DNA of 64,000 bases, taken from assembly GCF_000182925.2 (NCBI RefSeq), contig NC_026504.1, positions 930,001 through 994,000 of the forward strand. The letters run 5' to 3'. The position numbers and the translations under genes were made by a program. The DNA is from Neurospora crassa OR74A (lineage: Eukaryota > Ascomycota > Sordariomycetes > Sordariales > Sordariaceae). Shown here in pieces: positions 48,945 to 61,800 of the stretch (position 1 is the first letter of the stretch; each line of letters starts with the position of its first letter). Under the pieces are notes generated by a model. The model was not told the origin of the DNA, ran no database searches, and worked only from the letters and a program-made list of their open reading frames with translations.

Positions 48945-49640
48945 GCTTAGATGGTCGAATTGGGGTGTATTTACGGTTTATACGGTTATCTTGACTGTAA
49001 TTACCACTTCTGCCTATGCCTATTTGATAGTTTTGTTAATGACTACCCTGGGGGCCGCTATACTAAGGACTATAATGTTGGGGACTATGATATTAGGGAC
49101 TATGATATTGGGGACTATAATATTGGGGACTATGATACTGGGGACTATACTGGGGGCTATGTTGGGGACTATGCTAAGGACTATAATACTACGGACTATA
49201 ATATTTAGGAGCGCTATGATATTGGAGATTATGCTGGGGAGGACTACCCCTGCCTATACTTTCACCAACACCCATTCAGGGCAATGACCTGGCTCATTGC
49301 GCTCGCTAATCTTAGAAACGTTTATAATATAGATTCTATCTATCTTGACGGCCGGTAAGCCGACGATCAATATCTCTCCCGTTTCCTCAACCTTTTAAAG
49401 GGTAAGGCTTTGAATAATCCAGTTCGTAACTATTATCTTAGTTAGCACAAGAAAGATACGGCGTTCGTTATACTACTTCTACTTATAAATAAAAATATAG
49501 TTAATACAGCCTATAGCGCTGTAGTTACAGTATCTAATATAATCGCTAACGCTGTAGCTATAGCGCTTCGAGGTGCTGTTATAGGGCCCAATGGCTATAG
49601 TTAATATAGTGTATATTAAATTATTAGCTATTTATTATAG
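48945..49640 (+). pseudogene. Unidentified broken gene with GDYDI pentapeptide repeats
   Basis: A frame beginning near 48951 (MVELGCIYGLYGYLDCNYHF) leads into a run of five-residue repeats (VGDYDIRDYDIGDYNIGDYD) encoded by 15-bp tandem DNA repeats at about 49060-49200. After a TAG stop it stays readable: GDYAGEDYPCLYFHQHPFRA, TWLIALANLRNVYNIDSIYL, then NLLKGKALNNPVRNYYLS and INKNIVNTAYSAVVTV. Only Gln-type stops interrupt it. This looks like a former real protein with an acidic repeat followed by a globular region. The family is unknown; the last part suggests a Gag-like or transposon-encoded protein. Confidence 0.4.
49060..49205 (+). repeat. 15-bp tandem repeat GGGACTATGATATTG
   Basis: Around nine copies of GGGACTATGATATTG and variants (GGGACTATAATATTG, AAGGACTATAATACT). 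They encode GDYDI or, in another frame, LGTMI. Confidence 0.9.
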
Positions 49641-50178
49641 TTTGCGTATTCCGTGCTATAACAAGTGCGAAGAGTGTAGAAAGGCAGCGGGATTTTTTAA
49701 TTCGGACGGTATTTGGTAGGTTCTTACGGGATTTCGGTGACATTAACAGTGATTCATAATATTAAAAGCCTAACAATACTAAACGCATAAATACATTACG
49801 TTTAGGTAGCAGATGCGTAGTATTAAGTACAAGATAAGGGGGATGCCTTTAATAGACGGCTCCCCTACCCGGTATGCGTTGGTATTAGTTAGAAGGGCAG
49901 GATAAATATAGGATAAGGATATAGGGAGGATAGGACATAAACATACCTATCTACAAACGACAGATCTATGCTATACTATAAGGCACCAGGCACGAACCGC
50001 AGGATCCGTACGTCGTAGTCTATTTCGCATACCTATAAAAGAGCACATTAAAAGTTATCGGATATTTAATGAAAGGATAAAGGTAAGTATTAACTAAGAC
50101 TAGTAATAGAATAGTATATTCAGCGCACTACCGTATTATTAATCTTACTAGTCACAGATAGCTGAATATACGTTTTAG
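49641..50178. other. No recognisable feature
   Basis: Mixed composition with moderate CpA content and no coding signal. It ends at the TTACC target duplication of gypsy 2. Confidence 0.4.
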
Positions 50179-50183
50179 TTACC

Positions 50184-50461
50184 TAATACCGGAATGGTAT
50201 CGCTGGGGTCATCACATGTCAGGTCACCTGACTGGATGGCCCAGCCCGCTCGGTCGGGTTCATTCAATTGAATGAACCGCTCCCACGGGGGCCCACCCAC
50301 GTATGTGGGTCCTGTAGATTAGATAAGGCTTGCGTACCTTATAGTCAATCGACCGTACGCAAGCTCCCTGCTCTGGATTCTTATTCAGATCATTACTTTA
50401 TATATATTCAATTAGATATATATTATTATTACAACGTTCAAATACCCTCTCAACGGTATTA
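50184..50461 (+). repeat. Gypsy 2 5' LTR (278 bp)
   Basis: It contains a perfect 22-bp palindrome (50257-50278, half-site GGTTCATTCAA), a 10-bp inverted repeat GCTTGCGTAC (50328-50337) with GTACGCAAGC (50355-50364), and CCCACCCACGTATGTGGGT. Against the 3' LTR it has lost CpA in 50390-50430 (CACACAT to TATATAT). Confidence 0.95.
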
Positions 50462-50990
50462 AATAGTAATTGCAATTTTAATTGCTTAACCTAAACTACA
50501 CTACACCATCCCCATCGCCAACCGGCCTTAAACTAAGAAGGTACTAAGCAACGTCGCATCGAGCGATAGAAGATTGCTTCTATTATAAAGACTAGAAGTA
50601 CCTACAAGGTACGTAAGACGAATTTAGGTACTTTTACGACTACAACCACCTTTCTTCTAAAGAGTGTACTATTTATTTAATTAATACAATCTACCCCTCT
50701 TTATAGCGAACTTAGGTACCCGTAAAAGTCCTTCGATATTACAACGAACTTAGGTACTCGTAATGTTAATAAATTATACTCTTTTACCCTATACGGCAAA
50801 CTTAGGTAATTATATATTACTACCTAAATTCTAATAGTCGTAAAATTTCTAAATGTGAAAAGTTTCCCCTACTACTGAATTTGGGTACGTAATAGTATTT
50901 GTCCTTCCTATTTATTTCCTATTTATGTACTTTCTATACTTTCAAACACCAATTATTATTATAAAATTATACCTAAGCTCATACTTATTT
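50462..50990 (+). other. Gypsy 2 5' leader
   Basis: Non-coding. The word CGAACTTAGGTACYCGTAA recurs (about 50708, 50743), with related GACGAATTTAGGTACTTTTA at about 50618 and GCAAACTTAGGTAATTA at about 50796. These may be packaging or translation-control repeats, but nothing more can be said. Confidence 0.5.
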
Positions 50991-53900
50991 AACGTACTTT
51001 AACTAATATACCCGGCTTATTCGTCGAATCTAACGACCTAAAGCTAAATTCTTGGAATATCCTCCCTACTTCCAAAATCGGGTTTAACCCCCTAAACTCT
51101 TGTTGACTCTGTAACTACAATAACCTAATAGATACGTCGGATATCCAAAGCGAATATATTCGTAGTATAAACAACGATATTAATTATATTAAAAGTAAGG
51201 CCAACCTCTATCAATCCAACTATAAGCCGGACGAATCCTATGTAATAACCGCTATTAAACCCTACAATAAACTATTACTAACCAACGTTTATACTCCCCC
51301 TATCGTGGACCTGTATTGCGAACTCTAATACCCCTCTATAAATTACCTTCGTAAGGATCTCCCGAAGGACTAACTATATATAAAGTTAGAGCGCAATTCT
51401 AGAATTATAAGCTTACTTTACAACGACCTAGATAAAGCCCTTCTGGTAAGGCTAGCCAAATTTAGTAACAATAAAGAATTAATCGAATATCTTAATACTA
51501 AGCTCGATAGGCAAATCGACGCTCTATTTAACCAAATTACCTTACAATTAGTTAATATTTAAGAATCGTTGGATAAGGACTGTAAGAAGATTAATAACCT
51601 ACTAGTTAAGGAATTTATTAAAATTAGTAATATATTAATCGAATAATTAGCCAACGTTAGGAAAATAATTAATAAGTCGGACAAATAAAATAAAGTAATA
51701 TATAATTCTTAGTATTGTAATATTAATAGTGACTTTTAAAAAGTATTAAACGAGTAAATTAATATTTAAAGGAAGTACTTCGAAGTTATACTAAATAATA
51801 CTATTAAAAAATTAGTAAATTAATAAAAGGAAACGGCCAAGATTATTATAAATAATATTACTAAGTTAATAGGATCTGTACTAAAGTAACGAAAGATATC
51901 TAAGAGGAGGTACTTAAAGGATTGTCTAATAACCCTTATACTCCTCCTAATCCTATTCGAATATAGTTAAAAGAGGATTAAAATCCTTTAATTCTAAATA
52001 AGCCGGTAATAATTATTTATAAGGCTAATAATATCTTCATTACCCCTTTTAAAACTACAATATATAATTATTTAATTAAAATAATTTCTAAAAATAAAGT
52101 ATTTACTAAAAGAAAACCCTAAGCCTTTTAAGCCTCTATAGAAAGTATACCCAAAGAAGCCCCCTATAAAACTTTATTTCTAACTAACCCTTTTTAAAAA
52201 TACGCTTTTTTTACTAAAGCCGCGTAGAACATTAACGAAATTATTAAGCTAAAGATAATTCCTACCCTACTAAAACTAAGAACGGCCATCAACATAATTC
52301 GTATTCAATCTACACCCCCTCAAATTAAAAACCTATCTCTAAATTAACTAAACTCTAAAGGGGCATTGGCACTGACCCCTACTAAAATTTAAATATTATA
52401 TTAATTTCGAAGACTTAATATCAATTCCCTCGCTACATCTACTAATTCCCCCGCCAAACCCATCGTCATTTTAAATAAAATTCCGCCCGAACAAATATTA
52501 AGCAATGCTAATAGTATATATAGTAATAATAACCTACCTTACTCCAAAGGAAGAGGAGGAGGAGGCCCCCCGAATTCCCTATTAGATGGAGGAAGAAATA
52601 GAAGAGGCAATTCCTATACCCCCAATTTTAAAGGACGCTACTATTACCGTTATTGTACGGATGGTAATAATAGTAGCGGAGGTAGAGACTCCCCCCTAAG
52701 AGGAAGCGGAGGAGGATATATTAATCTTAATAATAGGCGTTAAGGACATAGCTATAGTAAAAATAATTATAAAGAATTCGAAAAAGTTAAACGAAAAGAT
52801 ATCGGAAGCTTCGATCCAAATGGATACAACCCTAAGGACTAGGGTATCGTTAATAATAGTAAATACACTATATATACTAATATCTACGCCTTCCAAAAAT
52901 AAATATTATTCTTCATTACCAACGCAAAGCAGAAATACCCAACTAGTAAAATAAATAAACAACTCATATACTTATTTCATACCTATTTAGCGGGTACAAT
53001 TCGTATTTAATAGATAGTAGAAATAAACAGCGGGACCAAACTCAGCTAGAAAGAAAAAAATATCTATAAATTATTAGACCGTTTAATTTCGCACTTTTCA
53101 CTAAATTCCGCCACAGCCACTACTAAATTTACAAAAGGCCGGTTTTATCTCCGCAATATCAATAACAATCACAATGCCCTTATATACTATATCTAAAAGT
53201 AAATACGCTACGCCAAGGCTATAGGTACCTTAATTAAGGATAATACTAACTAATATAGAATTATAATATAAATTTAATTAAATTTAGACTTATAAGTAAA
53301 ATAGTATTTGAAAACCCCAATAGAAAGAGAAACTCTAGCCGACTATATATAATTAATTATAACGTTCTAAACTATACTTATAGCCGCAATTAAATAAGAA
53401 TTAAATTTAAACTTCTCTAACTAATTTAACTTTAATTTATACTCTTAGAATTATAAATATAACCGCAACTAGGATTAAAACCGCAACCGAAACTAAAACT
53501 ATAACCGCAATCGCAACCAAGATCGCAACTACAATTAGAATTAGGAGTAAAACCAAAATTAGAATCGTTACTACAAACGTAGCTACAATTATTACCCCCC
53601 CGTATAAAAATACTAATTATAATCGCAGTTAAAATAGAGATTTAACGTATAATAAAAGGGTATATAATTATACTTATTATACTAGAGAAAATATAAACAA
53701 TAAGTATAATTCGGACTCTAATAATTTTATTAATAGGGTGACGGTATATATAGTATTAGAATCTTTAAAGAAATACCGTAAATACTCCAAATACTTTAAA
53801 ACTATCGCGAAAAAGAAGGAACATTAAAATCGCTATTAATTACCCCTAACCACCAAAGCTAAGAAGATCCGGACCCTATCGCCTCTAACCCTAGAACAAT

Positions 53901-54000
53901 AAACGTACAATTACTATAGGAAATAATACGAATTATATAATAAACTCTTCTAGCATTTTCAGAGGTACTAAATAACTGTAGAAGGATAACTAAAAGGAGA
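50991..54000 (+). pseudogene. Gypsy 2 Gag, RIP-inactivated
   Basis: A long region before the protease with several readable but interrupted segments. 51.17-51.7 kb reads as an Asn/Lys-rich helical protein (NDLDKALLVRLAKFSNNKEL). 52.0-52.9 kb is Pro/Lys/Glu-rich. 53.0-53.8 kb has GYNSRGQN-type low-complexity sequence (repeated AACCGCAACTAGAATT words at 53455-53560). No clear CCHC zinc knuckle remains; the motif near 53.9 kb with YNYYRKxYELYNKLFxHFQR is a possible degraded version. Gag assignment rests on position and on the Pol genes that follow. Confidence 0.6.
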
Positions 54001-57000
54001 AGAATTAAGCCTTATACTTAGAGTAACGCCAATACCTATTAAAATAATAGCCCCTATAAAAATCCATAAAGCATATAATATAAAGTCTACTTCCGATATC
54101 GATAATAGTCCTATTTCTAATTATACTTATATAAAAATTAATGCCCGCCCAACTCCCGAAGGTAGTACCGTAAAAATCTATATAAACCCCGGTATAGGGA
54201 GAACCCTTATTAGAAAATAATTTTTAAAAACCTTAGAATATACGGTCGAAGCTAAATATACTAAAGTAAAGGGAGTAGGAGGAAAGTCTATTAATATTTC
54301 TAAATAAGCAACTTTTAAAGTCTATCTAGAAGGATATAATAAAATAGGTAACCCTACTTTAATAAGATTTATAAAAGGAGGATGGGTAATTAACGAATTA
54401 AAATTTAATATCCTATTTAGTAACAACTTTTTATACTCTTACACTGCTAATACAAATTATAAATCTAAAACTATTACCTTTTAGAATTTTAATAATTTTT
54501 AAGTAAATTTCGTCGTATAAATTAATTTAAAACTGTACCTTCGTAAAGTAACTACTATTAAGAAAACCACTATTATACCCGGCCAATCTAAATATATCCC
54601 AGTCTAATATAAGCTACTCCCTAAAGGACGAAGCTTTATATTAAATTCTAAATATACTGCGGCTACTAATACAATAGTAAATTCGAAGTCCCTAGCAGTA
54701 ATATTCGTTAATAATACTACTAATAGCGTATTAATAATCCTAAAAAGGTTTTACGTAAGTAGTATTACTAAAGTAACTAATAGCGGCTACCTCTTATTAT
54801 TAAAAAGTATAATAGCCGACCTTACTACTATAATATAAATAGAGACTTTATTTAATTATAAATTCGAAATCCCTATTATTAGGGTATACAATATAGTAGA
54901 TAAAGCTAATTATAATATCGAACTAGAATAATTCCTAAAATATAAAGCGCCCCTAGGAAAATATAATTATATTAATAATATATCGGACAAAGAAATCCTA
55001 GCCGAACTAGCCACGGAATTTAAAGACGAGGACGTATTATATAAAATTACTAAAATATTAAATAGTATAATAAACGTAGAGAGGTTGCCCCCAAAAGTAA
55101 GCTTAGAAAAGCATTTAATACTAGGATTGAAAACCTCCAAAAACCTACTTAAGAAAATTACCAATAAAAGCATCTACATATATACCCAAGATCTAACATT
55201 AGTACGCAAAATCGAACGTATTATTAACAAATACCCTTCCCTATAGGAGGAGGGAAATATTATTTGAATAAAAAAAGAAGATATAATACGTATACTATTA
55301 GTAGAAGGGTAGTAAAACTAGCGTATCCGGAGCTACTCTTACCCCCTAAGTAAGAAGGATTGAAAAATATTAAACTAAATATTCAATACGCTATATAAAT
55401 AAGGAAAAATAAATTAAGTTAACCGGACTACCCCCTTCGCCTATCCAATCTTCGTAGTCTAATATACTATTAAAGGATAATAAAAAAGTCGAATTGTAAT
55501 AGACCTTCGTATATTCAATAAAATTATAGTCCCGGATAATTATCCCCTACCCCTTCAATTTAAGGTTATTACATCCTCTAGAAGCAAGAAATTTATTACT
55601 ATTATCGACGCTACAATATTTTTCTATTAATTTAGCGTTTAACCTTAGTATCGGAATAAACTTATATTAATTAACCTATAAGGATTAGAATAGTTAAATA
55701 TAGCCCTAATAGGATATTATAATTCCCTAACGTATATATAGAGGTTTATAGACCAATTTTTAACAACGTTCGCTACCTTCTATAGGGTATTTATTAATAA
55801 TATTATTATTTTCTCGGATACGGCCGAAGATTATTTGAGGCACTTAAAGTAAATATTCGACCTATTCGTATTAAAGAATATTACCCTATCCCTAATAAAA
55901 TTATATATTAAATATCTAAATATAGAGTTAGTAGGTTTTAAAATAAACGCTTTAGGCCTATTAACGACGAACGAGAGAATAGCTGCGTTTCGAAATTCAA
56001 AGTTTCCTAATACTTTAAAATTGTTTAAGAAATATATAAGCGTATTGGGATTTATCCGGTACTTTATACCCTACTACACAAAACTGTCGGAGCCCTTATA
56101 AAATAGGAAAGTAACTCTCCTAGTAGAGGGACGCAAATTAAGAACTATTGTAGTAAATAACCTAGCTAAATAGGCTAATTACTATATAAAAATAATGTAC
56201 ATCCTAACTGAGGTAGAGGAACGCATATTCAAGGCAATCTAGAAAGCTATTTGTAATAATATAAAATTATATTATTTTAATCCTAATAAATAAGTATTCC
56301 TATAAATTAATAGTTCCTTAGAGAAGGGATATAGTGTAATACTATACTATTTAAAAGAGGGATATATTTAATTACCCGGTAGCTAGATTCTAGCGAATTA
56401 AATTTTACCTATTATATTTTTAAGTAAAGCCTTTAATAAAACTAAAATACACTATAGACTATCGGAAATAGAAATTGTATACTTCGTATAAGTAATTAAA
56501 TAATTACGAATATTAATCTACTCTTATAACTACCCTATTATTATACTAATAAACTATACTGCTACTAAGGGTATTTATAAGTAAACTATCCTAGATATAT
56601 TATTAACTAATAGGGGTAATCGCCGTTTAATTAATATATCTATCTATTTATTTTAATATAACCTAAAGATTTACTATATTGTAAGTAAGCTAAACTTAGT
56701 GCCCGACGCTTTAAACCGCCTACTAATTAAAAGTAATAAATTAGGTCGATTCGAAGAAGTACTAATGCTAGACCAAATCTAGCTAATCAGCGAGGCCGCC
56801 TACTTCGTAAGAGTAGAAGTACAAATAGAAGTAACGACTAAAGCGCAATTTAAAGAAGTATACAAATAGAATACGAAGTTCAATACTATTATAACCGAAT
56901 TTAAAACCTATATTAATACTACCGAGGTCGATAGCGTTATTTTATACGCCGACTACCCTTTCAAAATTATAAACGGACTATTGTATAATATTAATCTAAC

Positions 57001-58490
57001 GGACAAAACTAAAAGGCTATATATCCTAAAGGGTATAGTTGTAATAATTCTAAATACTACGCACAATAAAAAGTACTACTTTAGAAGGGACTATATACTC
57101 AACAATTTTAAAAATTATATAATAATTAGGAAAATATAGTAAATTAAGGAATACGTCTAATACTACCCAACTTATTAATTCAATTATATAAATAGGGAAG
57201 CTACCATTAGCGGATATTAACCAATTAACCCGGAATATACACTACCTATAAGGACAATAACTATAAATTTCATTACCAATCTCCCGAAAATTCCGGCATC
57301 CGGCACTCTATAACACTTATTAAACTACAATTTCTTCGATACCTTAATACCAATCTCCTACTATTCTTCTAAAAAATATAAATTTATTCTAAAATATTTA
57401 ATATATACTATTAAAGACTAAGGTATAATATTAATGTAAAATTTAATATTAGGCGACTAGAGCCTCCCTCAAAGTATCGTTTCGGACCGAAATTACAAAT
57501 TTATATCCTAAATATAAAGAGGAATATAAAAGGTATTAAGCACTAAACTTTTAATAATTACTACCTACCACCCTCAAAGAAATAGTATAGCTAAATACTA
57601 AAACTAAAATATAAAAATTATAATACAATTCTACTACTTTATATTCCCAAAATCCAATTAGGTAGAAGCCCTACCTAACCTCCAATAGAACATAAACAGC
57701 ACTTACTCCAATCCAATTAAATCGTCCCTATACGAACAATTCTTCGATTTTAAACTACTTAAACCAATAGAAGCAATCGCTAAGAAGGACGTTCCAAAAT
57801 TAATTAAAGAATTTCCAATATTAAAAGAAGGGTTCAAAGAAAAAATATAAATAGCTATAACATTCGTATTTACTAATACAAAGAAGAAATACAATAATAA
57901 TTATAAATAATAATCCTTCGTCGTAGGCGATAGAATATTTCTCAAATTACACAAAGGGTATTATTTACCTAGCCAACTATCCTATAAATTCTCTTAATAA
58001 CGAACTAATCTCTTCACAATCACTAAGAAAATAGGGAATCTAACTTACCAATTAGATTTACCTCCTAAAATAGCCGGCGTTCATCTAATTATTTCAATAG
58101 CTCACCTCAAACAAACTCCCATCGAAGAAAATCCTTATAATCGGGTCCAACCTCCCCCTAGTCCAATTACGGACGACTAAACTAGACTAAACGAAGAAGA
58201 ATACGAAATAAATATCATCCTAAACCATACGGAGGACAAAAAGAATAGAAAATAGAAATATCTAATAAAATAGACTAATTATAACTACAATTGCAATAAA
58301 TAGTTACCGGAGAAGGAGATAGGCAATACTCAAGAATTAGTCTCGGAATACTAGGAACGCTTAAGAGGACTACAGAAGAGCAAGGCCAAGCTATTAGTAC
58401 AAAAGCGGAGGAAGGTCCATTTCGAAACCAACGAGCCCCCTACTTACAGTAGGAACTTAAGACTAAGAAAGAAATAAGAAGGCATTCACA
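54001..58490 (+). pseudogene. Gypsy 2 Pol with C-terminal chromodomain, RIP-inactivated
   Basis: Protease near 54.15-54.5 kb (INPGIGRTLIRK where DxGxGxxxIxR is expected). Reverse transcriptase at 55.3-56.0 kb: RIVIDLRIFNKIIVPDNYPL, FITIIDATIFF, and FINNIIIFSD in place of YLDDILVFSD, with both catalytic Asp lost. RNase H at about 56.2-56.7 kb (YYIVSKLNLVPDALNR). Integrase at 57.2-57.9 kb: SIVSDRNYKFIS, then TTYHPQRNSIAKY for the YHPQADGQTE motif. Its C-terminus is FVVGDRIFLKL followed by YLPSQLSYKFS. The chromodomain near 58.2-58.35 kb has YEINIILNHTEDKK and KYLIKxTNYNYNCNKxLPEK. Stops are RIP-type. Confidence 0.92.
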
Positions 58491-58547
58491 CATATATATT
58501 AACTAAACCACTAAAGACAATAGTATTTCCTTTTAGCGGCCGGGATT

Positions 58548-58825
58548 TAATACTAGAATAGTATTGCTAGGGTTATTATATGTCAAGTCACCTGACTGGA
58601 TAGTCCAGCCCGCTCGGTCGGGTTCATTCAATTAAATGAACCGCTCCCACAGAGGCCCACCCACGTATGTGGGTCCTATAGATTAGATAAGGCTTGCGTA
58701 CCTTATAGTCAATCGACCGCACGCAAGCTCCCTGCTCTGGATTCTTATCCAGATCATCACTTTACACATATTCAATCAGACACATATTATTGTCACAACG
58801 TTCAAATACCCTCTCAACGGTATTA
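58548..58825 (+). repeat. Gypsy 2 3' LTR (278 bp)
   Basis: It begins TAATACTAGAATAGTATTGC and ends CTCAACGGTATTA. The palindrome and inverted repeats of the 5' LTR are retained with one or two transitions. It keeps CACACAT and TGTCAC in its right part, where the 5' LTR has TATATAT and TATTAC. Confidence 0.95.
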
Positions 58826-58830
58826 TTACC

Positions 58831-61800
58831 GCTTTCGGGATATCGAACTCCTATCTATCCTTCTTCTAATTACCGCTAATACTAATATGCTACTTATCTT
58901 CGTAGTAGAGTAAGCTATTAAATAAATTGGGGGCGTCCCTAGCAATAGCTTAGATCTACTCTATTAATATAAGATCGGATATAGTAAATAAATTAAACAA
59001 GGTAAACCGAATAGTATAGATAATACGCTCCTACTCAAGGATCCATTTCTCGATATCCCTACCGTTAGTAGTTTGGGCCGTGGCCTTAAGTCGTCTGGAT
59101 CGTCATTATTAATATAAATATATATTCAAATTACATCCTCGAGCATTGCTGGCACGGCTTTTATACATCAATTCTCGGTATAGGTTACGTACTGTAAGCT
59201 GCCCTACACTAGGTACATTATAGTGTAGTGCAGTCGGGTACCTGACAGACGCCAAGACTTGGATTTAGGGGTACATTTGAATTCACTTATAATACTTTTC
59301 TTCCGCCAACACATTTAACAAACCGGGTGATCCATATTCATTATAAATTTAACCATAATGGACGCCTAAATACACATTGGGTCGAGGTGCCTCACGCACA
59401 TACTCCTTTACCCTCTTTAGCAAGTCGGCGGGAGCAGCTGCAGCCACAATTCCACCCTCTTCGTCGTTTAGGTCGGCTATTTTAGCTATCTATTCATCTG
59501 GACTGCTAGTACTAGGACTGCTTGCTAATGACCATTGAAAAAATCGCTGAGTCGATAATTCCTAAGAAGGACCAGAATTTGTACGAGTACGATTCTAGAA
59601 GGCGTTAATTCTAGGGTTTTTAGCTATAGTAATTGAAGCTACTTAATAGAGTAATATATACTAATCTCTAGTATATTTAATCTTAATATCGACGTTTTTA
59701 TATACTTACCTAATATTTCGTATATTTATCAAAATGGAGTTATTCTAAACTATTATAGTTAGCGCTCTAATAAAGTAGCTAACTAATCTAGTATTTATAG
59801 CTGCCTCCTCGCTATCTAAATTTTATATTATTATCCTCTTCTTCTTCTTAGCGGTTTAGTCAATAAATAACCTTCTATACTTCCTATATATGTAAATTAA
59901 TATAGTTTTTACAAAGCTATGCCTCAAAGAGCGGTAGTACAATAATTAACTACTATATATAGTATATAAGGTTGTAACTTAAAATATATAATAAAGGCGA
60001 AGGTAAGGTACTCCAATTAAGGGGAAATAACTATCCTTAGAAAATACAATTATACTCAATTTTAGCTTTAAATATTAGGAACACATTTAATAATATTTTG
60101 TAGGTAGCTACAATAATCCCTTTATATTCGGAATAAACTAAATCCGGAGGGCGGCTTAATATAATATTGAATACCGGCGTTAAATCGAATAAAGTTGGCC
60201 TAAATTTACTAATTCCCCATTACGTACGATATATATTTTTATCGCTTATTCTCCAAAGGTTGAAATCCACCTTATACTGCATTTATAAATACTAGTAATA
60301 ATATCGATTTATTTCAACGCCAATTGTTCTAGTAAGTATATCTTATTAATTAACTATATACTTTAATCTAATAAAATAAAAACGATAGAATTTATAGCTA
60401 GCTATACTAACTATACTAGAGTTCTAATTTTACTGAGGTATATTACTAATATAATATAAAGTAAAAATTAATACGAAAATCGGCCATCCCTAAACTTCTA
60501 TTATAATACTACGGTTTAATAGTATAGTATATCCGAGAGCTTTAATAATATTGTTAAAATTGGATATATATAGGCTAAAGACGATAGGAAAGATATTAGC
60601 ATCTCGGGTACGGGTATTAAAGGATAGGCCGGCTAGCAATTAATATACCCCTATAATAAATCTATAGGCATTACAATAAACACCAAAACTATCAATAAAT
60701 ATAAGCACCGGACAATTTAAAATATCGTTACTATACCTTATATAAGTTTTATTGAATTCTTCCTCGAAAAATTATCAGCCAAAGGTCTTAATCTCGAATT
60801 CCGCTCGAATAGGTAGAATAAATACAGGGGGGTAAATCTTTATATTTCTACTATCGTTATCTATTCGGAAAGAATATAGTTCGCTATCAACAACGTCGTT
60901 TAGTATATAATGTATTAGAAAAGAGTTCTTTTAAAATTTAAAGTCTAGTTATATTGTATATTTTAGGAAAATTTTCCAATTTCGTATTGCCCGTCCCCTT
61001 ATTGGCTATAGGTTGATTACTAGGCTAGGATTATTTAAATTGTTACTATTAAAGTAATTAATATTGACGGGTGCAAATTAATCCGCCTATTCTTAAGGAA
61101 TCTAATCTTCGATATCAAGACGCAATATTAATTCCTACTTTTTGAACTTTATACTATAATTAAACTAAAAATATAAATTAAAACTAGGAAATTCCTCCTT
61201 AATTTGGTTAATTAGGATATATTCGTTGATTATAAGGGTAACTTCGCCTATAAAGTCTCTGAAATTATTAATATAATTTTTACCTACACTTTTAACCCGG
61301 CCGATATATACACAATAATTTGGGTAATTATCGGGTAAATAATAATAGTATTGTATATTACTATAATTATAGCTCTAGACATAGCTATCTTCGTTAGTAT
61401 AATTATTAATATCCCTAATATTGTAGGCGGTATAATCCTTATAATAGTAGAAGTATATAAAGTCCGATGGGAAAATAGCCTTTCTATTATTATTAGAATT
61501 ACTAATAAAATAGGTATATTTACTAGAGGTAGTCCAAATAGATAATAACCAATAGGGGGAATAAAATAACTCGTTCGGGTTATCTACCAAATAGGCTATG
61601 CCTATATATATTGCGCTAGCTGTATTGGAATTTAAAAAAGTTTAAAATAGCGATTTGGGGTCTATAAAATATAGCGGTGCTATAATAGTACTAGATTGGT
61701 CTTCGTTAGAACCGGACTGTTGTGATCCTGGTCTTGCCGTGTTTGTATCTGCTTCGGGTTGCTGTGCTTATTGTACCCGTTATTTAACCTATTCTACCTA

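Larger units (their letters stand above)
50184..58825 (+). mobile_element. Ty3/gypsy chromodomain element 2, full length
   Basis: 8642 bp, bounded by two 278-bp LTRs and a perfect target duplication TTACC (50179-50183 and 58826-58830). LTR ends are TAATACCG...CGGTATTA, which are the RIP derivatives of TGATACCG...CGGTATCA. Gag, protease, reverse transcriptase, RNase H, integrase and chromodomain follow in the gypsy order. It sits just left of transposase copy 3. No nested insertion is visible. Confidence 0.93.
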
